A DNA stretch of 5,564 nt from Pseudomonadota bacterium (GTDB lineage: Bacteria > Pseudomonadota > Gammaproteobacteria > Acidithiobacillales > Acidithiobacillaceae). Positions 1-5,536 of the stretch are shown here, piece after piece. The DNA is taken from contig JAKCBU010000094.1 in assembly GCA_021839095.1 (NCBI GenBank), positions 1-5,564 of the forward strand, given 5' to 3'. Made by a program: the position numbers and the translations under genes. The first letter of the stretch is position 1. Every line of letters starts with the position of its first letter. Under the pieces are notes generated by a model. That model was not told the DNA's origin, ran no database searches, and was given only the letters and a program-made list of their open reading frames with translations.

Positions 1-885
1 AGCGCGGATTTCTGGGACTTGCACAGCCGCGATCTGGATGCCTGGCAGGAAAGCGGGCGCAGCTACTACAAGATCAGCGGGCCGGCCATTCAGCGCTGGC
101 ATTCCAACCAGTTTATCGCCATCAATATGGAGGAAGGAGCCCCCGAGGACTTCGCGGCGATCGTCCGGGAAGTACGTCCGGAACACGCCATTATCGAACG
201 CATTACCGACTATCGGAGCGACCGGCACGCCGTATGGGGCATCTTGGCGCGTAATCCGGAGCAGAATTTTGCCTTGAATCTGCTCATGGATCAGGACATC
301 GATTTTGTCACCCTGCTGGGTCATGCGGGCACGGGCAAGACGCTGCTGACGCTGGCGGCGGCGCTGCATCAGATTTTCGAACAGAAGCGCTACTCGGAGG
401 TCATCATCACCCGCGCGACGGTGCCGGTGGGTGACGAGATCGGTTTTCTGCCTGGCACGGAAGAAGAAAAAATGCTGCCGTGGATGGGGGCGCTGGAGGA
501 CAACCTGGAAATTCTGGCGCGTGGCAGCGATGAGGGTGGCAGTTGGGGGCGCAGCGCGACGCAGGACCTGATCAACAAGCGGATTCGCGTCAAATCCATG
601 AGTTTTATGCGTGGGCGTACCTTTCTGGAGAAATTCGTCATCATTGACGAGGCGCAGAATCTGACTTCCAAGGAAATGAAGACCCTGATCACCCGTGCCG
701 GTCCGGGGACCAAAATCGTCTGCCTGGGTAATATCGCTCAGATCGACACGCCCTATCTGACCGAAACTACCTCCGGTCTGACCTATGTGGTGGATCGCTT
801 CAAGGACTGGGCCTACAGCGGACATATCACCCTGCGTCGTGGGGAGCGTTCGCGTCTGGCGGATTTTGCCAATGATGCCTTGTGA
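1..885 (+). CDS. PhoH-family ATPase, C-terminal part (5' end outside window)
   Basis: This is a P-loop NTPase of the PhoH/YlaK type, a cytosolic ATP-binding protein often fused to an N-terminal PIN ribonuclease domain and linked to RNA metabolism. The frame is open from base 1, so 294 residues are visible and the start lies upstream. Landmarks, counted from base 1: Walker A GHAGTGKT at residues 107-114 (nt 319-342); the family motif GDEIGFLPG followed by an acidic EEEK stretch near residues 143-156; FMRGRTF around residues 202-208; Walker B with DEAQ at 216-219 (nt 646-657); and LGNIAQID near 242-249. The stop is TGA at 883-885. PIN-PhoH proteins are typically about 450-470 residues, so the missing part would fit a PIN domain, but this is inferred. 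The nearest downstream gene is speA, 63 bp away on the same strand, with no clear terminator between. The family call is firm; the cellular role is not established by the sequence. Confidence 0.93.
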   Translation, partial: SADFWDLHSRDLDAWQESGRSYYKISGPAIQRWHSNQFIAINMEEGAPEDFAAIVREVRPEHAIIERITDYRSDRHAVWGILARNPEQNFALNLLMDQDIDFVTLLGHAGTGKTLLTLAAALHQIFEQKRYSEVIITRATVPVGDEIGFLPGTEEEKMLPWMGALEDNLEILARGSDEGGSWGRSATQDLINKRIRVKSMSFMRGRTFLEKFVIIDEAQNLTSKEMKTLITRAGPGTKIVCLGNIAQIDTPYLTETTSGLTYVVDRFKDWAYSGHITLRRGERSRLADFANDAL

Positions 886-890
886 TCCCC

Positions 891-920
891 TTGTCTCCTG
901 ACCCGCTGAGCCCGTAGACT
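891..920 (+). promoter_or_regulatory. Weak candidate sigma-70 promoter for speA
   Basis: In the 63-bp gap before speA, TTGTCT (891-896) and TAGACT (915-920) are separated by 18 bp. Each matches the -35 or -10 consensus at four of six positions. This would start transcription around 927, shortly before the ribosome binding site. The match is modest and could be chance; read-through from phoH is the alternative. Confidence 0.25.
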
Positions 921-934
921 GCGCCCAGGGCATC

Positions 935-941
935 GGGGGAG
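935..941 (+). promoter_or_regulatory. Ribosome binding site of speA
   Basis: A purine run GGGGGAG ends 7 nt before the ATG at 949. It supports this start; the GTG at 941 that overlaps it runs into TGA after three codons and cannot start speA. Confidence 0.7.
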
Positions 942-948
942 TGAGCGC

Positions 949-2862
949 ATGACATGGTCGGTCGCGGATAGTCGCCATCTGTATAACCTGCCGCATTGGG
1001 GTGAGGGGTATTTCGATGTGGGGGCGGACGGGCAGATCATCGTCCGTCCCGATGCCAACCCTCAGGGTGCCGCTGTTGGCCTGGCCGATGTCGCGGCGGT
1101 ATTGGGTGAACATTCCCTCGGTTTACCCTGCCTCCTGCGTTTTCCGCAGATCCTCGGGGATCGTGTTGCGCGCCTGCACGGCGCCTTTGGTGATGCCATC
1201 CGCGCCCTTGATTACAAGGGCAGCTATACCCCCGTTTATCCGATCAAGGTCAATCAGCAGCGGCGCGTCGTGGAGGAGATTTTGCGAGCCGGTGCGGGAA
1301 GTGTCGGTCTGGAGGCAGGCAGCAAACCGGAGTTGCTGGCGGTCATCGGTCTGATGCCGGTGGGTGGCACCATTATCTGCAATGGATACAAGGACAAGGA
1401 GTATATTCGCCTGGCCCTGACGGGTGAGAAACTGGGCATGCAGGTCTACCTGGTGGTGGAAAAGCCATCGGAACTGCCCCTGATCCTGAATGAGGCCTGC
1501 AAGCTCGGCGTCAAACCCCGGATCGGGGTGCGCGCGCGGCTGGCATCCGCGGGTTCCGGCAAGTGGCAGAATACCGGTGGCGAAAAGTCCAAATTTGGCC
1601 TGTCTACGGCAGACATCCTGGAACTCGTCCACCGCCTGCGCGCAGAAAACGCGCTGGATAGCCTGCAATTACTGCACTTCCATCTCGGCTCGCAGATTCC
1701 CAATATTCAGTTCATCAAGGGCGGCATGCGGGAATGTGCCCGCCTCTATGCCGAACTACGGCGCCTGGGCGCAGCCCTGGAGGTGGTGGATGTGGGCGGT
1801 GGGCTCGGTGTGGACTACGAGGGCACACATTCCCGCGCGTATTGCTCAACGAACTATCATGTCTCGGACTATGCCCATGCCATCGTCGCCACACTGGCCG
1901 ATGTGTCACGCCAGGAGGGCCTGCCGGAGCCGCGTATCATCTCTGAATCGGGGCGGGCGCTGACGGCTCATCACGCCATCTTGGTGGCTAATGTCAGCGA
2001 TGTGGAGATGGCGGCCGGAGAGTATCCTTCGTCAACACCTTCCGCCGACCTGATGGCCGGGGAATGGGGCCGCCTGCTCACCCGGCTGGATCAGAGTAAC
2101 GCCGCCGCGGCGCTGGAAGTCTACCAGGAGGCACTCTATCTGCTGGCGGAGGTTCACCAGCAATTCAATCTCGGTATCATTCACATCGAGGGGCGGGCCG
2201 AGGCCGAAGGCATTTATGCCCAACTACTCTGGCGGGTGCGCGGCTTCCTTGACCCGCACAATCGCGCGCACCGTGACATCCTTGACGACCTCGACGAAAA
2301 GCTGGTGGACAAATATTTCGTTAACTTTTCGCTGTTTCAGTCGCTGCCCGATGTCTGGGCCATTGATCAGATTTTCCCGATAGTGCCCATACAGCGGCTG
2401 AATGAAGAGCCGACCCGGCGGGCTCGCCTTGAAGATATCACTTGCGATTCCGACGGCAGAATCGATGCGTACGTCACGGCGGAAGGCCTGACGCCGGCGC
2501 TGCCGGTACATGCGCTACAGGAGGGTACGCCTTATCTCCTCGGTATTTTTCTGGTGGGTGCTTATCAGGAAATCCTCGGGGATATGCATAATCTGTTCGG
2601 CGACACGGACTCGGTGAATGTATTCTGTGATACCTCCGGCGTCATGCATCTGGAGCAGCCGCTGGAGGGGGATACGGTGGAATCCGTCCTGCAATACGTA
2701 CAATTTTCTGCTACCGACCTGCTGGCTCGTTATCAGAAGAAAGTGGAAGCCTGCAGCCATCTCGACGATGCGGAGCGTCACAAGTTTCTACGGCAGTTTG
2801 CCGATGGACTGCATGGCTATACGTATTTAACCGCCCATCACCAGATCGAAGACCTGCCGTAG
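949..2862 (+). CDS. speA: Biosynthetic arginine decarboxylase (PLP-dependent)
   Basis: The 637-residue protein decarboxylates L-arginine to agmatine and CO2, the first step of the agmatine route to putrescine and spermidine. It belongs to the fold-III (alanine racemase-like barrel) decarboxylases, and E. coli SpeA is of similar length (about 658). Visible landmarks: PLP-binding lysine K100 in YPIKVNQ; LEAGSKPEL at 121-129; HFHLGSQ at 243-249; the glycine-rich phosphate-binding loop DVGGGLGVDY at 281-290; SESGRA at 332-337; the second-half active-site motif DITCDSDG at 496-503 with C499 as the expected catalytic cysteine; and GAYQEILGDMHNLFGD at 537-552. All expected active-site pieces are present and there is no frameshift. 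The start is ATG with a good ribosome binding site at 935-941. Its last 36 bp overlap, tail to tail, the 3' end of the minus-strand gene 2827-3255. The product is a cytosolic housekeeping enzyme, with no visible link to the fix genes opposite. Confidence 0.97.
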   Translation: MTWSVADSRHLYNLPHWGEGYFDVGADGQIIVRPDANPQGAAVGLADVAAVLGEHSLGLPCLLRFPQILGDRVARLHGAFGDAIRALDYKGSYTPVYPIKVNQQRRVVEEILRAGAGSVGLEAGSKPELLAVIGLMPVGGTIICNGYKDKEYIRLALTGEKLGMQVYLVVEKPSELPLILNEACKLGVKPRIGVRARLASAGSGKWQNTGGEKSKFGLSTADILELVHRLRAENALDSLQLLHFHLGSQIPNIQFIKGGMRECARLYAELRRLGAALEVVDVGGGLGVDYEGTHSRAYCSTNYHVSDYAHAIVATLADVSRQEGLPEPRIISESGRALTAHHAILVANVSDVEMAAGEYPSSTPSADLMAGEWGRLLTRLDQSNAAAALEVYQEALYLLAEVHQQFNLGIIHIEGRAEAEGIYAQLLWRVRGFLDPHNRAHRDILDDLDEKLVDKYFVNFSLFQSLPDVWAIDQIFPIVPIQRLNEEPTRRARLEDITCDSDGRIDAYVTAEGLTPALPVHALQEGTPYLLGIFLVGAYQEILGDMHNLFGDTDSVNVFCDTSGVMHLEQPLEGDTVESVLQYVQFSATDLLARYQKKVEACSHLDDAERHKFLRQFADGLHGYTYLTAHHQIEDLP

Positions 2863-3255
2863 CAGCGTCAACTCCGTCATCGGCAGGCGCCGCAGCTCAC
2901 TGATGGGCTTAAAAACGCCCCCGTGGGGGGCGATTGCCTCGTGTGGGGCTTCAAACGTCGTGAAGCGGGCGACATGGATCCGAATGGGACCGATATCGGT
3001 AGACAGCCAGGCCTCGAAACCGTCGTCCATCTCTATCTGGCTGGAATTTATGTTTAATTTCTCCAATACTGCATGCAGTACATCAGTGGGCGTGTCGCCG
3101 GTGTCCGTGGGTGCTGCATCCATACGGGCGTTTTCCGGCAGCGGCGCCGGCAGCATGACACTGTCGTTGATGCGAACGAAGCGCAGGGCGGTACTGTAAC
3201 TGTCGAAGTGACAGAAGATCAGGCGATTGCGTTCGAGAAGACCGGATGCGGGCAT
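2827..3255 (-). CDS. Uncharacterised 142-residue protein, last gene of the fix-linked string
   Basis: I cannot name the family. The start is ATG at 3255 with AGGAAT centred about 8-10 nt upstream, and the stop is TAA at 2827-2829. The gene begins 34 bp after the stop of the fumarylacetoacetate-hydrolase-family gene on the same strand, so it is probably co-transcribed. The N-terminal part (residues 1-55) is rich in Pro, Ala and Asp and looks flexible. Residues 56-70 look helical. Residues 76-102 look like beta strands carrying a GPIRIHVARFTTFE pattern. The C-terminal third ends in a helix with ELTLLRQVF. There is one cysteine (C15) and no signal peptide or membrane segment, so a small soluble protein is likely. 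A terminator-like hairpin lies inside its coding sequence at 2911-2932, and its 3' end overlaps speA on the other strand. Codon use looks like that of its neighbours. That it is a real gene is fairly sure from the ribosome binding site, spacing and folded-looking C-terminal half; its function is unknown. Confidence 0.75.
   Translation of the reverse strand: MPASGLLERNRLIFCHFDSYSTALRFVRINDSVMLPAPLPENARMDAAPTDTGDTPTDVLHAVLEKLNINSSQIEMDDGFEAWLSTDIGPIRIHVARFTTFEAPHEAIAPHGGVFKPISELRRLPMTELTLLRQVFDLVMGG
2911..2932 (-). terminator. Terminator-like hairpin with T-tract inside a coding sequence
   Basis: Read on the minus strand, CGCCCCC (2932-2926) and GGGGGCG (2922-2916) form a perfect 7-bp all-G:C stem with a 3-nt CAC loop, followed at once by five T residues (2915-2911). 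This is the form of a Rho-independent terminator, but it lies about 80 nt upstream of the stop codon of the 142-residue gene, encoding the residues APHGGVF. On the plus strand it sits 54 nt after the speA stop without a following T-tract, so there it could at most stall polymerase or protect the speA mRNA 3' end. The structure is directly visible; activity is inferred. Confidence 0.4.
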
Positions 3256-3289
3256 TGGGTTATTCCTGTTTCGATGAGGGGTGATGGGG

Positions 3290-3973
3290 TTAGTCGATGG
3301 TGATGGTCAGCGGTTCCAGCCCGGCAACAGCGGCCTCGATCACATCGCCTTTCACCACGGGGGCCACGCCGGCCGGCGTGCCGGTGAAGATGAGATCTCC
3401 GGGAAAGAGTTCGACTTGATTGGACAGGAAATGGACGATCTGCGGAATCTTCCAGAGCATGTCGCCGACATCGGCGCTCTGGCGGATTTGACCATTCACC
3501 TTGAGTTCGATCTTGCCGCGAGCGATGGTCCCGGAATAAAACTCGGGCGTGATGGCCGTGCAGGGTGCAGAATGGTCGAATGCTTTGGCCATGTCCCAGG
3601 GCTGGCCCTTTTCGCGGGCCGCGCGTTGCAGGTCGCGGCGGGTCATGTCCAGCCCCACGGCGTAGCCGAACACGTAGTCATAATCGACCTTGTCCATGGG
3701 AATGTTTTTGCCGCCCTTGTGTAGCGCCACCACCAGTTCCACCTCGGGCTGCAGGTCGGTAGTGCCGGGCGGGTAGGGCAGCAGCGAGTTGTTCTGCAGG
3801 ATGGCGCTGGCCGGTTTCATGAAAAAGAAGGGTTCGGTATCGGGCGCGGCGCCCATTTCCCGGGCGTGATGGGCGTAGTTCTGCCCGACGCAAAAAATGC
3901 GCCGCACCGGGAAAGGGTTGCTGGACATAGCGTCCAGTGTCACGACAGGTGCGGGCGGGAAGGCGTAGTTCAT
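3290..3973 (-). CDS. Fumarylacetoacetate hydrolase (FAH) family protein, acylpyruvase/fumarylpyruvate-hydrolase-like
   Basis: The 227-residue protein belongs to the single-domain FAH superfamily (E. coli YcgM, fumarylpyruvate hydrolases, FAHD1), metal-dependent cytosolic enzymes that cleave C-C bonds of acylpyruvates or decarboxylate oxaloacetate. Landmarks: FCVGQNYAHHAREMG at 27-41, holding the probable catalytic His36/Glu39 pair by analogy with FAHD1; FFFMKPASAI at 49-58; the metal ligands E77 and E79 in PEVELVVAL and D109 in GLDMTRRDL; K130 in DMAKAFDHSAP; and GTPAGV at 198-203. The length is normal for the family. I chose the ATG at 3973 because AGGAG lies 7 nt upstream, the N-terminus then matches relatives (a short Pro-rich stretch before FPVRRIFCVG), and the ATG forms an ATGA overlap with the stop of the preceding gene. 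The frame stays open upstream to 4108, but that part only overlaps the previous gene. The exact substrate cannot be told. No aromatic (gentisate or tyrosine) degradation genes are beside it, and its place in a fix operon is unusual. Confidence 0.92.
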   Translation of the reverse strand: MNYAFPPAPVVTLDAMSSNPFPVRRIFCVGQNYAHHAREMGAAPDTEPFFFMKPASAILQNNSLLPYPPGTTDLQPEVELVVALHKGGKNIPMDKVDYDYVFGYAVGLDMTRRDLQRAAREKGQPWDMAKAFDHSAPCTAITPEFYSGTIARGKIELKVNGQIRQSADVGDMLWKIPQIVHFLSNQVELFPGDLIFTGTPAGVAPVVKGDVIEAAVAGLEPLTITID

Positions 3974-4368
3974 GGGCGGGCTCCTGTGGCGGGTGACATG
4001 GTGGGATGATGAATCTCGGCCTCCCCTCTGAACCATTCGGGCTGATTTTTGCGGTACACCCGCAGCCACATCAAAGTATCTGGTACCAGCGCGCGGATCG
4101 CGAGCCAAAGCAGGGTGTCCTCTGCTTTATCACGGATCCCGAGACGCTGGTCAAGGATGCGCCAACCTTCCCAGTCTATTTCCGCCATTCGGTCTTGGGT
4201 CTGCTGCGATAGTAGCGCCGTGGAGGCACTCATGAGGTGAATCTGGCGCCGGGTTTCTGCACGCGTCAGACGCGACGCGAGAAACTCTTGTTTTTCCAGC
4301 CCTTCGGTCAAGGTGAGCACGGCCGTACCCGCTGCTTCGAGCGTATTAAAGGGCGTAATGGTTAACAT
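3970..4368 (-). CDS. Uncharacterised 132-residue, mostly helical protein in the fix-linked string
   Basis: I do not recognise this family. The start is ATG at 4368 with AGGAG 6 nt upstream (4379-4375), and the stop is TGA at 3972-3970, which overlaps the ATG of the next gene in an ATGA arrangement suggesting translational coupling. The sequence looks almost wholly alpha-helical: an amphipathic run at about 9-62 rich in Leu, Glu, Gln and Arg, then a Trp-rich region (W66, W69, W88, W101, W112) with WEGWRILDQRLG and LLWLAIRALVPDTLMWLRVYRKN. The hydrophobic stretch around 86-103 is broken by Arg, Pro and Asp, so a transmembrane helix is unlikely, though membrane or partner-protein contact is possible. 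There are no cysteines, so it does not bind Fe-S itself. The preceding TPR-like gene ends 45 bp upstream, and the gap carries an inverted repeat that covers this gene's ribosome binding site. The function is unknown; the position suggests a helper of the Fix or nitrogenase electron pathway. Confidence 0.75.
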   Translation of the reverse strand: MLTITPFNTLEAAGTAVLTLTEGLEKQEFLASRLTRAETRRQIHLMSASTALLSQQTQDRMAEIDWEGWRILDQRLGIRDKAEDTLLWLAIRALVPDTLMWLRVYRKNQPEWFRGEAEIHHPTMSPATGARP

Positions 4369-4374
4369 GACGCG

Positions 4375-4423
4375 CTCCTGATGATAATAGTCCGTTTGGG
4401 CGCATCATCAGGCTCAATGCGCC
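4375..4423 (-). promoter_or_regulatory. Two overlapping, competing RNA hairpins at a gene junction, one covering a ribosome binding site
   Basis: Hairpin A pairs CCTGATGAT (minus strand 4412-4404) with ATCATCAGG (4385-4377), a perfect 9-bp stem with an 18-nt loop. The AGG at the end of its second arm is part of the AGGAG ribosome binding site (4379-4375) of the 132-residue gene. Hairpin B pairs GGCGCAT (4423-4417) with ATGCGCC (4405-4399), a perfect 7-bp stem with an 11-nt loop that contains the TGA stop (4416-4414) of the TPR-like gene. A and B share bases 4405-4404, and the first arm of A lies mainly in the loop of B, so they compete. Ribosomes finishing the TPR-like gene would cover the first arms of both. 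No T-tract follows, so this is not a terminator. The pairing is seen in the sequence; control of translation is inferred. Confidence 0.45.
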
Positions 4424-4908
4424 GTCAGACCGTCGGCATAGGCGCGGATGACGGAAGCACCTACCAGATCGTGAGGGTCCAGTTCGCTGATCTTTTCCAG
4501 GATCTCCCGGCATTCGTCCAGTTGCTTGCGGCGTAACAGGATGAAACTCAGGGCCTTCAGGGTGAAGAGATAAAAATGGGCAGGGCTGTGAATCACGGAC
4601 CAGTCTGCCGTGCCTGGAGCGAGGTGCTGCCAGTTGGGGGGAAAACCGCCCAGTCGTGCCCCGCTGGCCAAGGCGGTGCGTGCTATCTCTTCGGCTTCCG
4701 CCAGTCGGGACTGGCGAAACAGCAGCTTGTACATGGCAAAATAGGCAGGCAGGTAATCCGGATCGGTCATTAGATGCCGCCTCAGCAGTTTTTCCACCTC
4801 GGTCGGGTGTGTGCTGCTGGCCAGTGCCGCCTCCAGCAGCGAAGCCACCTGACCGGCAGGGTCGGCAAAGGGCAGGGTGATCTCTCGGAGGGCACCGTCA
4901 GGGCTCAT
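4414..4908 (-). CDS. TPR-like helical repeat protein, fix-linked
   Basis: This 164-residue soluble protein has tetratricopeptide-like helical hairpins. The first is at roughly 34-84 (EVEKLLRRHLMTDPDYLPAYF, then LAEAEEIARTALASG); the second is at roughly 111-148 (helix HFYLFTLKALSFILLRRKQL followed by DECREILEKISELDP). The ALSFILLRRKQLDECREILEKISELDP region matches the TPR pattern well, including the Pro closing the second helix. Between them lies a Trp/Pro-rich insert (about 88-110). No signal peptide is seen and the single cysteine is C133. TPR proteins generally act as protein-protein scaffolds, but the partner is unknown. The start is ATG at 4908 with GGAGG 9 nt upstream. It overlaps the end of the ferredoxin gene by 11 bp, which strongly implies co-expression and perhaps coupled translation. 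The stop is TGA at 4416-4414. An alternative reading is a TPR-like but unrelated alpha-solenoid. It may assist ferredoxin or Fix complex assembly; that role is inferred from position only. Confidence 0.82.
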   Translation of the reverse strand: MSPDGALREITLPFADPAGQVASLLEAALASSTHPTEVEKLLRRHLMTDPDYLPAYFAMYKLLFRQSRLAEAEEIARTALASGARLGGFPPNWQHLAPGTADWSVIHSPAHFYLFTLKALSFILLRRKQLDECREILEKISELDPHDLVGASVIRAYADGLTAH

Positions 4909-5233
4909 TGGACCAGGCCTCCGGTGTCGGGTAGAGGCGGGTGACGGGCGTGCCGCCGATCAGATGTTCGTCGATAATGACGTCGATATCCTCCTGACGT
5001 ACTCCGGCATAAAGAATGCCTTCGGGATAAACCAGCACATTGGGACCCTCGCCGCAGGGTCCCAGACAACCGCATTGAGTCAGGGCGAAACGCCCCCAGA
5101 GCTTGCGTGCTTCAAAGTTATCCTGAAAAGCACGGAGCAGATCCGCAGAGCCTTGGGCGCCGCAGGAGCCCTTGGGATGGCTCGGCGGTCTGGACTGGAC
5201 GCAGACAAAGACGTGGCGTTCCGGTTTGCTCAC
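4898..5233 (-). CDS. Thioredoxin-fold [2Fe-2S] ferredoxin (Shethna protein I / Aquifex Fd4 type)
   Basis: The 111-residue protein is a (2Fe-2S) ferredoxin of the thioredoxin-like family, known from Azotobacter FeSI, Clostridium pasteurianum 2Fe-2S Fd and Aquifex Fd4; these are soluble electron carriers repeatedly found with nitrogen-fixation genes. Ligands expected from the family pattern are C11, C24 (C-X12-C), C56 and C60 (C-X3-C in GCLGPCGEGPNV). C54 is an additional cysteine two residues before the third ligand. The opening HVFVCVQSRPPSHPKGSCG and the later LVYPEGILYAGV are typical for the family, and the length is normal. The start is GTG at 5233, chosen because GGAGGT lies 5 nt upstream and the product starts right at the family's usual N-terminus. 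It follows fixX with a 15-bp gap and overlaps the next gene by 11 bp. It could accept electrons from the Fix complex or serve nitrogenase maturation; which one cannot be told here. Confidence 0.93.
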   Translation of the reverse strand: MSKPERHVFVCVQSRPPSHPKGSCGAQGSADLLRAFQDNFEARKLWGRFALTQCGCLGPCGEGPNVLVYPEGILYAGVRQEDIDVIIDEHLIGGTPVTRLYPTPEAWSNEP

Positions 5234-5248
5234 GAGTGACCTCCGGGT

Positions 5249-5536
5249 TTAACCAAACTTGAAGAGGATGCCGTGACCACCCCGTGGATAGGACCAGTCC
5301 ACGTTGTGATGTTCGGAACAGACGACCCGGCAGGTGCCGCACTCCAGGCAACCATCCGTGGTCAGCGTAACCGCATGCTTCTCATCTACCACATAACAAC
5401 CTGCCGGACAGACGAAGGTACAGGATTGCGTTTTGCAATCATTGGCACAGACCTGGGGATCGCTGATCTGGATATGCGGCCGGCCTTCATCGACCCGGTA
5501 GCGGTTTTGAAACAGTTTCTCTTCGATCTTGATCAT
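5249..5536 (-). CDS. fixX: FixX, ferredoxin-like subunit of the FixABCX electron-bifurcating complex
   Basis: The 95-residue protein is the small ferredoxin-like subunit that, with FixC (a flavoprotein related to ETF-quinone oxidoreductase) and FixAB (ETF), passes electrons to quinone while low-potential electrons are sent toward nitrogenase. Cysteines visible: C30, C34, C39, C43 and C47 in the first half (ending in FVCPAGCY) and C63-X2-C66-X2-C69-X3-C73 in the second half (GCLECGTCRVVC), consistent with Fe-S cluster binding as in known FixX proteins. The C-terminal NVDWSYPRGGHGILFKFG resembles the end of the ETF-QO family. I chose the ATG at 5536 because GGAGGG stands 7 nt before it and the length is then typical; a GTG at 5551 in the same frame would add five residues and lies over that ribosome binding site. 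The ATG overlaps an upstream stop as ATGA, as expected for a compact fixC-fixX junction. The ferredoxin gene follows after 15 bp. Confidence 0.95.
   Translation of the reverse strand: MIKIEEKLFQNRYRVDEGRPHIQISDPQVCANDCKTQSCTFVCPAGCYVVDEKHAVTLTTDGCLECGTCRVVCSEHHNVDWSYPRGGHGILFKFG

Noticed and set aside
1365..1380. TGGCAC followed by CTGC, like a sigma-54 -24/-12 promoter
   Set aside because: The spacing is one base off, the -12 element is poor, and it lies inside speA with no gene start nearby.
1123..1668. Long minus-strand open frame of 181 codons inside speA (also other antisense frames over phoH, speA and the FAH-family gene, such as 390-713 minus and 3281-3724 plus)
   Set aside because: They lie wholly opposite well-supported genes, their translations show no recognisable domain, and such frames are expected as shadows in GC-rich coding DNA.
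2853..2887. Inverted repeat CCTGCCG / CGGCAGG spanning the speA stop as a speA terminator
   Set aside because: The loop is 21 nt and no T-tract follows on the plus strand; it lies inside the opposing coding sequence, so it is weak evidence.
3365..3380. Perfect 16-bp palindrome CACGCCGGCCGGCGTG
   Set aside because: It encodes the conserved GTPAGV motif of the FAH-family protein with GC-rich codons, so coding constraint explains it; no second copy was noticed in the window.
3974..4108. 45-codon upstream extension of the FAH-family protein
   Set aside because: It overlaps the preceding gene, has no family similarity, and the ATG at 3973 has a strong ribosome binding site and family-like N-terminus.
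5442..5458. TGGCAC on the plus strand within fixX as a possible sigma-54 promoter
   Set aside because: The -12 position lacks the GC dinucleotide and the site points antisense to the operon.
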